From an uncultured Luminiphilus sp. (GTDB lineage: Bacteria; Pseudomonadota; Gammaproteobacteria; Pseudomonadales; Halieaceae): a DNA stretch of 33,499 nucleotides. The stretch lies in NCBI GenBank assembly GCA_905478845.1, contig CAJQKG010000131.1:1-33499 (forward strand), given 5' to 3'. The position numbers and the translations under genes were made by a program. Below are positions 8,095 through 16,528 of this stretch, in pieces (position 1 is the first letter of the stretch; each line of letters starts with the position of its first letter). A model generated the notes under the pieces. The model did no database searches, was not told the origin of the DNA, and saw only the letters and a list, made by a program, of their open reading frames with translations.

Positions 8095-9369
8095 TTGCAG
8101 CAGGTCATTCAACGATTGCGCAATCAGCCCCTTTCGCAGCAGCTCGCGCTCGCGGCGACAGGCTGGTGTCTGCTCGCCACACTGATACTCGTGGCAGTCG
8201 CTGCGCAATCAACGCAGTCGATTCAACAGCAAACACTGACTCAGCACGCTCACGCTGCCGCACAACAACTGGCCGCCAGAGCGAGTAACGAGCTCGCCGC
8301 AGGAGATCGACTCGGCTTATCGGCCGAGCTGCAATTCTTTACTGATCAAGCGTTATTTGCCGGCGCAAGGGCATTGGATATCGAAGGCGCGGAACTGGCC
8401 ATATCCGGGTTTATACCCCTGGGCGCCGATGCTTACACACAAACAATGTCCATCGATGGCAATACCGCTGGCACGGCGGAACTTTATTTGGATCTGAGCA
8501 AACAGCAAGCCGCCAGAGAAACGCTCATTTGGGGACTGATTGCACTGTCTGTATTACTCAGCGCCGCGGTTTATGCCCTCACACGCCCCATGGGACAGCG
8601 CCTCGCCAGCAACATTAATGATGCGGTGGCACAGCTTGATGCCATCAGCGATGAGGCGTCGGTATCGATCAATGAAGTCGATAAACTGAAAGACCGCATC
8701 GACTCACTGCCACTCGAGTTGCTTCGATCCCGGGATATTCAGAGCCAAGGTGACGAGCATTATCATGACACGGCTATTTTATGCATTGCGCTAAAAACCC
8801 TGCCGACCTACCTCGAGACGCTCGATGAAGCGCGTCTTCAAGCGTACGTGTCCTCTCTACACCGAATGGCCTACGGCAGCGCGGGATTTTATGGCGGCGA
8901 ACTGTCGGTCATTCGACAATTCGGCTTGGCGATTTTCTTCACAGGATCACACTCAGTCGGGTCACCCGTGTTGCGCGCCGCCAGTTGCGCGTGGCTGTTA
9001 TCGCGTTGCAGTGAAATGGCAGAAAAACAAGAACGACTCTCGTTTATGCCGGGGATGGCGATTGGTATCAGTGAATTAGGACGCGGTAATGACAAGGATA
9101 TCTATCCTGGTCTTTACACGCAGGCAACGCTGGATGACCTACTGGCGTTGGCGAATCTCGACGTAGACGCCATTCTTTTATCATCGCACGCTGCAGAAGA
9201 TAACGGTCTGACAACGTCTATTGGCGTCGACGTAATTGACGAGCAGTGGATGGCGATCGGGGACATCAGCAGTAGCCATCTTGATCTGCTGACGAGGCAG
9301 CTCCATATTCTACAGCGCGCGATCAAGCCCACCAGTGAAGACACGCCGCAGGGCTTCCTGCCGTTTTAG
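8095..9369 (+). CDS. YtjB/Smp-like membrane protein with degenerate cyclase-like C-terminal domain
   Basis: A 424-residue inner-membrane protein. Transmembrane helices are predicted at about 17-36 and 143-162, enclosing a periplasmic domain of about 105 residues, followed by a HAMP-like linker and a cytoplasmic C-terminus. E. coli YtjB (about 214 residues), also divergent from serB, has only the first half. Residues ~225-405 resemble a class III nucleotide cyclase in layout: DTAILCIAL strand, LHRMAYGSAGFYGGELSVIRQFGLAIFF hairpin, and VLRAASCAWLL helix. The metal-binding aspartates expected in the first strand and at the hairpin turn are replaced, so catalysis is unlikely. The TTG start is supported by GGAGG at 8083-8087 with a 7-base spacer. 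Function is unknown; a sensory or scaffold role is inferred. Confidence 0.8.
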   Translation: MQQVIQRLRNQPLSQQLALAATGWCLLATLILVAVAAQSTQSIQQQTLTQHAHAAAQQLAARASNELAAGDRLGLSAELQFFTDQALFAGARALDIEGAELAISGFIPLGADAYTQTMSIDGNTAGTAELYLDLSKQQAARETLIWGLIALSVLLSAAVYALTRPMGQRLASNINDAVAQLDAISDEASVSINEVDKLKDRIDSLPLELLRSRDIQSQGDEHYHDTAILCIALKTLPTYLETLDEARLQAYVSSLHRMAYGSAGFYGGELSVIRQFGLAIFFTGSHSVGSPVLRAASCAWLLSRCSEMAEKQERLSFMPGMAIGISELGRGNDKDIYPGLYTQATLDDLLALANLDVDAILLSSHAAEDNGLTTSIGVDVIDEQWMAIGDISSSHLDLLTRQLHILQRAIKPTSEDTPQGFLPF

Positions 9370-9377
9370 GGCGCCGG

Positions 9378-11627
9378 CTACGCCACCACGCTCAAGCGTG
9401 TCACCCGCTGGTAACCCTTGGGTAACTTGCTACCCCGCCGACCACGATCACCGCGAAAGTGTTCCAGCTCCGACCACTTAAAATTGCGATAATGGCCGCC
9501 TGATGTCACCTGCAGCATGTCGCCCTCCGAGAGCACGCAGAGCCCCACAACAAACTCCTCCCGCGATGCCGACCGAGCAGAGGGAATACCGATCAATTTA
9601 TTGCCCTTTCCTCGAGACATTTCTGGCAGTTCGGCCAAGGGAAACATCAACATTCGACCCTCATTGGTCGCTACCACGACAAAGGGTTCAGCCTCGCTGG
9701 TAACCGCGACAGGGGATAGCACCTGTGCAGCCTGCGGCAGCGTCAATACCGCCTTCCCTGCCTTGTTCTTGGCCTGCAACTGCCCAAACTGCACAACAAA
9801 ACCATAACCCGCATCGCTGGCCAGTAAAAATCGATCGGCCTCAGAACCTGTCAATAACCCCTCAAAAGTCGCACCGGATGGCGGGTTGATGCGACCCGTC
9901 AACGGCTCACCCTGCCCCCTCGCAGAAGGCAGCTGGTGGGTCGGTAAGGTGTAAGCGCGACCGGTTGAGTCAATGACTACCGTCGGCAGATTGGATTTGC
10001 CAAGCGCTGAGAAGCGAAAGCAATCGCCCGACTTAAAGCTCAATGATGAGGGATCAATGTCGTGTCCCTTTGCGGCCCGGATCCAACCCTTTTCAGACAA
10101 CACAATGGTAAGGGGGTCGACGCTAGCCAGTTCGAGTTCGCTAAACGCCTTAGCCTCTTCGCGAGCCGCCAGTGGTGAGCGGCGAGCATCTCCGTGTTGT
10201 TCAACCACCGCTTTGAGTTCGCGTTTAATCAGCGTCTTGAGCCGGGCATCGCTGCCTAATGTTTTTTCCAGCGTATCGCGCTCTGCCGCCAGCTCGTCCT
10301 GCTCACCCCGAATTTTCATTTCCTCAAGTTTGGCGAGATTACGCAGTTTTAAATCCAAAATCGCTTCGGCCTGAACGTCAGTAATCGCAAACGTTTCCAT
10401 CAAAATAGGCTTTGGACTTGCTTCCTCTCGAATGATGCGGATCACTTCATCGATATTCAAAAAAGCAATCAGATATCCTTCGAGCAGATGCATGCGTCGC
10501 TCGACGCGCTCTAATCGATAAGTTAATCGACGTTTCACCGTGGCTTTTCTGAATACCAGCCACTCGCTCAGTATCGTCACCAAGGATTTGACCGCTGGCC
10601 GGCCATCGACGCCGATCACATTAAGATTTACACGATAAGAACGCTCGAGATCTGTGGTGGCAAACAGGTGGCTCATGACCGCATCGATATCAATTCGATT
10701 CGATTTCGGCAGCAAGACGAGGCGTGTGGGGTGCTCGTGATCAGACTCATCGCGCAAATCAGACACCATGGGTAATTTGCGGGCCTGCATTTGCGCCGCA
10801 ATTTGTTCTAACACTTTGGCACCCGATACTTGATGCGGCAGCGCATGAATCACCACTGCGCCGTCCTCAATATGATACGCAGCGCGGACGCGCAACGCCC
10901 CGCGCCCCGTTTCATAGAGTGCAGTGAGCTCAGCCACCGGGGTAATGATTTCTGCCTCAGTTGGGAAATCTGGACCCTTGATGTGCGCGCAAAGGTCCGC
11001 CACGCTCGCCTTGGGGGAGTCGAGTAAATGTATCGTCGCCGCCACCACCTCGGTCAAGTTATGGGGGGGAATATCAGTGGCCATGCCCACGGCAATACCG
11101 GTAGTGCCGTTGAGTAACAAGTTGGGCACCTGCGCCGGCAAGACGGTCGGTTCGTCTAACGTCCCATCAAAATTAGGTTGCCAATCGACAGTGCCCTGAC
11201 CCAACTCAGTGAGCAGCACATCGGCATAAGCGGTCAAACGAGACTCGGTGTAGCGCATCGCGGCAAACGATTTTGGATCGTCGGGCGAACCCCAATTCCC
11301 CTGTCCATCAATCAGTGGATAGCGATAGGAGAAGTTCTGCGCCATCAGCACCATGGCCTCGTAAGCGGCGCTATCGCCATGAGGATGAAACTTACCGATC
11401 ACATCGCCGACGGTTCGGGCTGATTTTTTGTATTTCGCGGTGGCCTTAAGGCCGAGTTCGCTCATCGCATAAACGATGCGGCGCTGCACTGGTTTTAACC
11501 CGTCACCCACGTGAGGTAGCGCACGGTCGAGTATCACGTACATCGAATAATCGAGGTACGCTTTTTCGGCGTAGTCACGCAGAGACAGCTGCTCAACGTC
11601 GACGGGGGGCTCCATTAAATCGGACAT
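9378..11627 (-). CDS. parC: DNA topoisomerase IV subunit A
   Basis: Decatenates daughter chromosomes together with ParE. The 749 residues include the winged-helix breakage-reunion domain with the active-site tyrosine in [11 protein letters not shown] (Tyr126), then the tower and coiled-coil parts, and a C-terminal beta-pinwheel of blades (about 490-745). It is ParC rather than GyrA because of its length, [33 protein letters not shown] start, and lack of an intact GyrA box. The quinolone-determining positions equivalent to E. coli Ser80 and Glu84 are Ser86 and Glu90, the sensitive state. It is convergent with the upstream membrane-protein gene by 8 bases and is not next to parE. Confidence 0.96.
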   Translation of the reverse strand: MSDLMEPPVDVEQLSLRDYAEKAYLDYSMYVILDRALPHVGDGLKPVQRRIVYAMSELGLKATAKYKKSARTVGDVIGKFHPHGDSAAYEAMVLMAQNFSYRYPLIDGQGNWGSPDDPKSFAAMRYTESRLTAYADVLLTELGQGTVDWQPNFDGTLDEPTVLPAQVPNLLLNGTTGIAVGMATDIPPHNLTEVVAATIHLLDSPKASVADLCAHIKGPDFPTEAEIITPVAELTALYETGRGALRVRAAYHIEDGAVVIHALPHQVSGAKVLEQIAAQMQARKLPMVSDLRDESDHEHPTRLVLLPKSNRIDIDAVMSHLFATTDLERSYRVNLNVIGVDGRPAVKSLVTILSEWLVFRKATVKRRLTYRLERVERRMHLLEGYLIAFLNIDEVIRIIREEASPKPILMETFAITDVQAEAILDLKLRNLAKLEEMKIRGEQDELAAERDTLEKTLGSDARLKTLIKRELKAVVEQHGDARRSPLAAREEAKAFSELELASVDPLTIVLSEKGWIRAAKGHDIDPSSLSFKSGDCFRFSALGKSNLPTVVIDSTGRAYTLPTHQLPSARGQGEPLTGRINPPSGATFEGLLTGSEADRFLLASDAGYGFVVQFGQLQAKNKAGKAVLTLPQAAQVLSPVAVTSEAEPFVVVATNEGRMLMFPLAELPEMSRGKGNKLIGIPSARSASREEFVVGLCVLSEGDMLQVTSGGHYRNFKWSELEHFRGDRGRRGSKLPKGYQRVTRLSVVA

Positions 11628-11786
11628 AGTGACGAGGGTCTCAAAAAGGGTGGGAGTTCACGCCGCCGTAAACTCTTGAACCGCGCTATGCTAACGCACC
11701 CTCATGCGGGAATACTACGAAACCGCGCTTTTCACGTTACGGCCGTCCACGTCAGGCTCGCTAACCCACACTAGGAGACAGGCACT
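11628..11786. other. Divergent intergenic region between parC and elaA
   Basis: This 159-bp region must carry promoters for parC (minus) and the acetyltransferase (plus). I see a TATGCT -10-like element on the plus strand around 11689 but no convincing -35. A ribosome binding site (AGGAGA, about 8 bases before the ATG at 11787) is clear. Nothing else stands out. Confidence 0.5.
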
Positions 11787-12281
11787 ATGGCCGAAAAATC
11801 AACGATAGACCGCAAAGCGCTGGTCTGGCGGTGGCGGCATTTTGCACTATTCAGTGGACCGGAATGGCACCGATTACTGAACCTAAGAACCGCCATTTTT
11901 GTGGTGGAGCAGGCCTGCCCTTACTTAGAAGCCGACGAAAAAGATCCCGAATGCTGGCATCTCGAACTACTTCACGGCGAGCACCTCATTGGTACGCTGC
12001 GCGTGGCGCCACCCGGCATCAGTTATCCAGAATGCTCGATTGGCAGAGTGGCTGTTCACGCTGACTATCGTGAGTGCGGCTTAGGGAGAGATCTCATGGT
12101 CAGGGCCCTGGATTTCTGCGACGCGCGCTGGCCAGAAGGGGTCAGACTCAGCGCACAGGCGTATTTAACCGCGTTTTATGAATCGATGGGCTTCGTGATG
12201 ACCCACGGGCCTTACTACGAGGACAATATTGAGCATGTGGAAATGCTGAAAGAAAACCGGGGATTAAGCGGCACTGCGTGA
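11787..12281 (+). CDS. elaA: GNAT family N-acetyltransferase, ElaA type
   Basis: A 164-residue acetyltransferase of the ElaA family, whose substrate is not known. ElaA hallmarks are LLNLRTAIFVVEQACPYLEADEKDPECWHLEL at residues about 28-60, LIGTLRVAPPG, and the acetyl-CoA-binding turn IGRVAVHADYRECGLGRDLM. The C-terminal YLTAFYESMGFVMTHGPYYEDNIEHVEM is also characteristic. A strong AGGAGA lies before the ATG. The last 18 bases overlap the end of the convergent typA gene, so each mRNA would extend antisense to the other. Confidence 0.9.
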   Translation: MAEKSTIDRKALVWRWRHFALFSGPEWHRLLNLRTAIFVVEQACPYLEADEKDPECWHLELLHGEHLIGTLRVAPPGISYPECSIGRVAVHADYRECGLGRDLMVRALDFCDARWPEGVRLSAQAYLTAFYESMGFVMTHGPYYEDNIEHVEMLKENRGLSGTA

Positions 12282-14078
12282 GGCGCGTTTGCGTTCATGC
12301 TCTAAAAGCCATTTCTTACGCAAACGAATACTCTCTGGTGTGACCTCCACCAGTTCGTCCTCTTCAATAAACTCCAGGGCCTGCTCTAAGGAGTGCTTCA
12401 CCGGTGGAGACAGGGTCAACGCCTCATCGGTACCGGATGCGCGGACATTAGTGAGCTGCTTCGCTTTCGTTGGATTCACGACAAGGTCATTACCCCGGCT
12501 GTGCAGCCCTACTATTTGTCCTTCATAAACCTGAATATTGGGATCTAAGAATAGCCGCCCACGTTCTTGCAAGGCATGTAACGCATAGGCCAGGCTTTTT
12601 CCCGTCACCATCGATACCAACACACCATTTTGACGAGCAGCCAGCACGGCGGTGGTCACGGGTCCATAATGATCAAAGATGTGGGTCATGATGCCCGAGC
12701 CAGAGGTCATGGTCAGGAACTGAGAACGAAATCCAATCAACCCTCGGGCGGGAACAATAAATTCCAGCCGCACACGTCCCTTGCCATCGAGCCCTAGCTG
12801 AGTGAGCTCCGCTCGACGCAGACCCAGCTCTTCCATGACCCCGCCTTGATGCTGCTCATCAATATCGAGCACCAGTTGCTCGTAGGGTTCGCACACCGCG
12901 CCATCGATCGTTTTCTGAATCACCTCTGGTCGCGACACCCCTAACTCAAACCCCTCGCGGCGCATATTTTCAATGAGCACCGACAGGTGCAGTTCACCCC
13001 GCCCCGATACCTTGAACTTGTCGGCACTATCACCGGGCTCTACCCTGAGGGCTACATTGTGAATGAGCTCTCGCTCCAGACGCTCCTTTAAATTGCGAGA
13101 GGTTACATACTTCCCCTCGCGCCCAGCAAAAGGTGAGTCATTAACCTGAAAGGTCATGCTAACAGTGGGCTCATCGACGGTGAGCGGAGGCAGTGCCTCG
13201 GGTTGCGAGGGGTCGCACAACGTGTCGGATATTAACAGTCCATCAATACCGGTAATACAGACGATATCGCCCGCGTCTGCCGAGGATACCTCTGTCCGCT
13301 CGAGGCCCTCATAACCCATCACCTGCAGAATCTTGCCTGGCCGAGTGCTGCCCTCTCGATCGACAATCGTGACCTGCGTGTTGCCTTTTACAGACCCTCG
13401 AGTCACGCGACCCACTCCAATCACACCGACATAACTCGAATAATCTAAAGCCGATATTTGCAGTTGTAAGGGTCCGGCAATATCCACATCGGGCGCCGGC
13501 ACATGACGTTCGATTGCCTCAAAGAGCGGCGTCATATCCTCAGCCATTGAGGCGGGGTCATCACCCGCTATCCCTAATACCGCGGAGGTATACACCACAG
13601 GGAAATCGAGCTGAGATTCGTTTGCGCCCAAGGCATCAAACAAGTCAAAAATTTGGTCTACCACCCAGTCAGGACGGGCACCCTCTCGATCGATCTTATT
13701 GACCACCAAGATTGGGTTAAGCCCGCGCTCAAACGCTTTACTCGTGACGAAGCGCGTCTGGGGCATTGGGCCATCAACCGCGTCAACCAGCAGCAACACC
13801 GAGTCAACCATCGACAGGACGCGCTCTACTTCGCCCCCAAAGTCGGCGTGTCCAGGCGTGTCGACGATATTGATTCGATAATCTCGCCAGCCAATAGCGG
13901 TGTTTTTGGCCAAAATGGTGATGCCGCGCTCACGCTCCTGATCATTAGAGTCCATGACGCGCTCAGCGCCCGCCATTTTTCGGTCCAGCGTACCGGACTG
14001 CTGCAGCAGGCAATCCACCAGCGTCGTTTTGCCATGGTCGACGTGAGCAATAATGGCGATGTTACGAAGGGCTTTCAT
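12264..14078 (-). CDS. typA: Ribosome-associated GTPase TypA/BipA
   Basis: A translational GTPase of 604 residues that binds the ribosome and aids growth and ribosome assembly under stress or cold. G1 is AHVDHGKTT (11-19), G2 lies in the RERGITI segment, G3 is [10 protein letters not shown], and G4 is NKID. EF-G-like domains III and V and the BipA-specific C-terminal domain ([30 protein letters not shown]) follow. The family length is about 605-610. It is divergent from glnA, as in E. coli and Pseudomonas. Its 3' end overlaps elaA by 18 bases. Confidence 0.97.
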   Translation of the reverse strand: MKALRNIAIIAHVDHGKTTLVDCLLQQSGTLDRKMAGAERVMDSNDQERERGITILAKNTAIGWRDYRINIVDTPGHADFGGEVERVLSMVDSVLLLVDAVDGPMPQTRFVTSKAFERGLNPILVVNKIDREGARPDWVVDQIFDLFDALGANESQLDFPVVYTSAVLGIAGDDPASMAEDMTPLFEAIERHVPAPDVDIAGPLQLQISALDYSSYVGVIGVGRVTRGSVKGNTQVTIVDREGSTRPGKILQVMGYEGLERTEVSSADAGDIVCITGIDGLLISDTLCDPSQPEALPPLTVDEPTVSMTFQVNDSPFAGREGKYVTSRNLKERLERELIHNVALRVEPGDSADKFKVSGRGELHLSVLIENMRREGFELGVSRPEVIQKTIDGAVCEPYEQLVLDIDEQHQGGVMEELGLRRAELTQLGLDGKGRVRLEFIVPARGLIGFRSQFLTMTSGSGIMTHIFDHYGPVTTAVLAARQNGVLVSMVTGKSLAYALHALQERGRLFLDPNIQVYEGQIVGLHSRGNDLVVNPTKAKQLTNVRASGTDEALTLSPPVKHSLEQALEFIEEDELVEVTPESIRLRKKWLLEHERKRASRSAA

Positions 14079-14174
14079 AGGTATCTCAAGTCAGTCGGCG
14101 ATCAGAGGTTTTTGGCGCGCGCGGAGTGTACACCAGTGAACATCAAGTGGTTCACCCTATTCAGCCCCGTCAAA

Positions 14175-14191
14175 AGCACCAATAAAGTGCG
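14175..14191 (+). promoter_or_regulatory. NtrC binding site 1 upstream of glnA
   Basis: AGCACCAATAAAGTGCG fits the NtrC (NRI) pattern GCAC-N7-GTGC-like dyad with GCACCA and AAGTGC arms. The centre is at 14183, 32 bp upstream of the second site and about 150 bp before the predicted start of transcription. Confidence 0.75.
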
Positions 14192-14206
14192 CATTGTCGG
14201 CGAATA

Positions 14207-14223
14207 TGCACTATTATAGTGCA
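14207..14223 (+). promoter_or_regulatory. NtrC binding site 2 upstream of glnA (perfect palindrome)
   Basis: TGCACTATTATAGTGCA is a perfect 17-bp dyad with the NtrC consensus arms. The centre is at 14215, exactly 32 bp (about three helical turns) from site 1, the same spacing as the classical E. coli glnA enhancer. It contains TATAGT (14215-14220), which with TTGTCG at 14194-14199 could form a weak sigma-70 promoter that bound NtrC would block, as at E. coli glnAp1. Confidence 0.85.
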
Positions 14224-14305
14224 TTACACTGAATGACGCTGGTAACAATTCTCTAAATAGTCTTAAAAAACAGAGCGTTACATGATTTTCGTCAATGACC
14301 AAAAG

Positions 14306-14322
14306 TTGGCATAGGGCTTGCA
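14306..14322 (+). promoter_or_regulatory. Sigma-54 promoter of glnA
   Basis: TTGGCATAGGGCTTGCA has the invariant GG at 14308-14309 and GC at 14320-14321 with exactly ten bases between them, and good flanking matches to TGGCAC-N5-TTGCA. The start of transcription is expected near 14332, giving a leader of about 80 bases. Together with the two NtrC sites this is a typical nitrogen-regulated promoter. Confidence 0.88.
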
Positions 14323-14348
14323 CTGTATTAATCAGTCGACCAGTGCAA
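14318..14348. repeat. Inverted repeat over the glnA -12 element and start point
   Basis: TTGCACTG at 14318-14325 is perfectly inverted as CAGTGCAA at 14341-14348 around a 15-base centre holding the predicted start point. The left arm includes the -12 GC of the sigma-54 promoter. A protein bound here would compete with RNA polymerase. A second dyad, AGTGC-AAAC-GCACT at 14342-14355, shares the right arm. Confidence 0.6.
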
Positions 14349-14372
14349 ACGCACTATCCGCATTTTTAACAT

Positions 14373-14386
14373 CCCGTCATGACGGG
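14373..14386. repeat. 14-bp palindrome in the glnA leader
   Basis: CCCGTCATGACGGG is a perfect palindrome about 40 bases into the predicted glnA leader and 15 bases before the ribosome binding site. In RNA it can form a five-pair GC-rich hairpin with a CAUG loop. In DNA it could be an operator. No known regulator is recognised. Confidence 0.55.
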
Positions 14387-14412
14387 GCGAGACTTTACGA
14401 GAGGAAGAGGAC

Positions 14413-15819
14413 ATGTCAGAGCGCACGCTAGAGTTAATCAGCAAAAACGACGTCAGCTGGGTGGATCTCCGCTTTACTGATACCAAGGGAAAAGAGCAAC
14501 ACGTCTCCGTTCCCTCCCATACAGTGGATGAGGATTTTTTCGAGGGCGGCAAAATGTTCGACGGCTCCTCGATTTCGGGATGGAAGGGGATTAATGAGTC
14601 GGACATGATTTTGATGCCCGACGACAGCACCGCAGTACTCGATCCCTTCACCGATGACCCCACCATTATTTTGCGTTGCGATATTGTCGAACCAGACACC
14701 ATGCAAGGGTACGAGCGTGACCCCCGCAGCATCGCCAAAAAAGCAGAGGCATACCTGGTGTCGACTGGGTTAGGCGACACGGCCTTTTTCGGCCCAGAGC
14801 CAGAATTTTTTGTCTTTGATGACGTGAAGTGGAAAGTCGATATGAGTGGCGCCAGTTACTCGATCAATGCAGAAGAAGCCGCCTGGTCCTCTAACTTAGA
14901 TTTCGAAGACGGCAACACGGGACATCGCCCACGTGTCAAAGGCGGCTATTTTCCCGTCCCACCCGTAGATTCACTGCACGATATCCGCGCTGCCATGTGC
15001 TCAGCAATGGCGCAAATGGGATTAGATGTTGAGGTACACCACCACGAAGTCGGCACTGCGGGTCAGTGCGAGATTGGTATTAAGTTCAACACGCTGGTCT
15101 CTAAGGCAGATGAAGTACAGATTCTCAAATACTGTGTCTTCAATGTGGCACACGCTTACGGTAAAACCGCCACGTTTATGCCCAAACCAGTCGTCGGTGA
15201 TAACGGTTCAGGTATGCACTGTCACCAATCGATCGCCAAGGGCGGAGAAAACACCTTCGCCGGTGATGGCTATGCCGGCCTCTCCGATGCGGCGCTCTAT
15301 TATATCGGCGGCACGATTAAGCATGCTAAGGCGCTTAATGCCTTTACTAACGCTTCGACCAACAGTTACAAGCGCTTGGTGCCCGGTTTTGAAGCCCCGG
15401 TCATGTTGGCGTATTCCGCGCGCAATCGCTCGGCCTCTATCCGTATTCCTTATGAGCCGTCACCAAAAGGGAAGCGCATTGAGGTGAGATTCCCTGACCC
15501 GACTGCCAACCCCTACCTCGCCTTTGCGGCGTTGTTGATGGCCGGCCTCGATGGCATACAAAATAAGATTCACCCCGGCGATGCAGCAGACAAAGACTTA
15601 TACGACCTGCCACCAGAAGAAGCGGCCAACATCCCTACTGTCGCCTCGAGTCTCGAGATGGCACTGGATGCACTCGATGCAGATCGAGGCTTCCTGACCG
15701 CCGGCGGGGTATTCAGCGACGATATGATCGACGCCTACATCGAGCTCAAGCGGGAGGAGGTCGAGCGACTGAATATGACGACTCACCCGGCAGAATTCGA
15801 TATGTATTACTCCTTGTAA
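14413..15819 (+). CDS. glnA: Glutamine synthetase, type I
   Basis: Makes glutamine from glutamate, ammonium and ATP as a dodecamer, the main entry of ammonium under nitrogen limitation. The 468 residues match GSI-beta. Visible are the [18 protein letters not shown] latch region, [12 protein letters not shown] with metal-binding glutamate, [11 protein letters not shown], the catalytic [23 protein letters not shown], and the NRSASIRIP flap. The adenylylation site is present as [12 protein letters not shown] with Tyr397, the same numbering as E. coli, so control by GlnE is expected. It has a sigma-54/NtrC promoter and its own terminator downstream. Confidence 0.98.
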   Translation: MSERTLELISKNDVSWVDLRFTDTKGKEQHVSVPSHTVDEDFFEGGKMFDGSSISGWKGINESDMILMPDDSTAVLDPFTDDPTIILRCDIVEPDTMQGYERDPRSIAKKAEAYLVSTGLGDTAFFGPEPEFFVFDDVKWKVDMSGASYSINAEEAAWSSNLDFEDGNTGHRPRVKGGYFPVPPVDSLHDIRAAMCSAMAQMGLDVEVHHHEVGTAGQCEIGIKFNTLVSKADEVQILKYCVFNVAHAYGKTATFMPKPVVGDNGSGMHCHQSIAKGGENTFAGDGYAGLSDAALYYIGGTIKHAKALNAFTNASTNSYKRLVPGFEAPVMLAYSARNRSASIRIPYEPSPKGKRIEVRFPDPTANPYLAFAALLMAGLDGIQNKIHPGDAADKDLYDLPPEEAANIPTVASSLEMALDALDADRGFLTAGGVFSDDMIDAYIELKREEVERLNMTTHPAEFDMYYSL

Positions 15820-15849
15820 GGGCGACGAACCCAGTGGTCGTTAAAACCC

Positions 15850-15878
15850 AAAAGCCCGCCCCGTGCGGGCTTTTGACT
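15850..15878 (+). terminator. Intrinsic terminator after glnA
   Basis: AAAAGCCCGC at 15850-15859 pairs with GCGGGCTTTT at 15865-15874 around a five-base loop. This is a ten-pair GC-rich stem whose 3' arm ends in TTTT. It lies 30 bases after the glnA stop and separates glnA from the DUF4124-ntrB-ntrC unit, although partial read-through is possible as in enterics. Confidence 0.9.
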
Positions 15879-15902
15879 CTTTAGACACTGCCTAAATCGG
15901 AA

Positions 15903-15919
15903 TGCACCAATATAGTGCG
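15903..15919 (+). promoter_or_regulatory. NtrC binding site upstream of DUF4124-ntrB-ntrC
   Basis: TGCACCAATATAGTGCG is a near-perfect NtrC dyad, sharing its core with site 1 upstream of glnA. It lies 67 bases before the DUF4124 start codon. TATAGT at 15911-15916 inside the dyad could be a -10 element, so bound NtrC would repress the operon, like E. coli glnLp. A -35 is not clear. Confidence 0.8.
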
Positions 15920-15969
15920 TGATGAGTGGGGCGCCATGTTAGCCAAACAGGACATCAAGACACCTACGC

Positions 15970-16524
15970 ATGAATGAAGGCCATGACAAACGCGTCATAC
16001 GTCAGCCCGCTAGGCGATGGGCCGCCGTGCTGTGGGCACTGTGTGCCGTCGCCGTGGCGTCACCCGTTTATAAAGTCACGGATAAGGACGGCAATATCGC
16101 CTTCACCGACCAACCTCCCACCTTGGACGCCGAATCAGTAGAGCGCCACGAGGTACAGCCCCTCAATACCGCAGCCCCCCTTGCGACCTTGCCGCTCGAA
16201 CCCGCGCCCAACCCCGCTGAAGTGTCCATCCCTTTTGTGACCCGTATTGAGCAGCCGGCTGATGGCAGCACCATCCCAATGGGGCCAGGTAATGTCACCG
16301 TCGAGGTGTCGATCAGCCCTGCCCTGAGCGACTCGGAGCACTTACAGCTGGAGATAGATGGCGCCCCCTATGGTGCGCCACAGAAACAGCGCCAGTGGTC
16401 CCTCACCAACATTTATCGTGGTGAGCATCGACTCCGTGTTCATCGGTTACACAGCTCGGGGGCACAGGTAGACGTCTCTGACACCAGCACGTTCTACGTC
16501 TTACGACCCTCTGTGATTCGCTAA
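15970..16524 (+). CDS. DUF4124 domain-containing secreted protein
   Basis: A 184-residue protein with an N-terminal signal peptide: basic RQPARRW, then the hydrophobic AAVLWALCAVAVAS core, cut near residue 35. The DUF4124 motif SPVYKVTDKDGNIAFTDQPP follows directly. A low-complexity proline/alanine stretch (about 65-85) leads to a C-terminal Ig-like region (about 90-180) with VTVEVSISPALSDSEHLQLEIDG and ending in a TSTFYVLRPSVI strand. It should be periplasmic. It ends four bases before ntrB and shares the NtrC site upstream, so it is probably co-expressed with the nitrogen two-component system. DUF4124 proteins often lie near glnA/ntrB in gammaproteobacteria, but I know of no function. No clear ribosome binding site precedes the ATG. 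Confidence 0.85.
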   Translation: MNEGHDKRVIRQPARRWAAVLWALCAVAVASPVYKVTDKDGNIAFTDQPPTLDAESVERHEVQPLNTAAPLATLPLEPAPNPAEVSIPFVTRIEQPADGSTIPMGPGNVTVEVSISPALSDSEHLQLEIDGAPYGAPQKQRQWSLTNIYRGEHRLRVHRLHSSGAQVDVSDTSTFYVLRPSVIR

Positions 16525-16528
16525 TCCT

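Larger units (their letters stand above)
14079..14412. other. typA/glnA divergent control region
   Basis: This 334-bp region has no gene. On the glnA side it holds two NtrC-type sites, a sigma-54 promoter, two inverted repeats near and after the start of transcription, and a strong ribosome binding site (GAGGAAGAGG) just before the glnA ATG. I see no clear sigma-70 promoter for typA on the minus strand. Confidence 0.8.

Noticed and set aside
11241-11385. ParC quinolone-resistance region
   Set aside because: The residues equivalent to E. coli Ser80 and Glu84 are Ser and Glu, the common sensitive state, so there is no sign of resistance mutation.
15928-15945. Possible sigma-54 promoter before the DUF4124 gene
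   Set aside because: A GG-N10-GC pair can be aligned in this stretch, but the bases around the GC (TTAGC) do not fit TTGCA and the -24 side lacks TGGCA. It is much poorer than the glnA element, so I do not call it.
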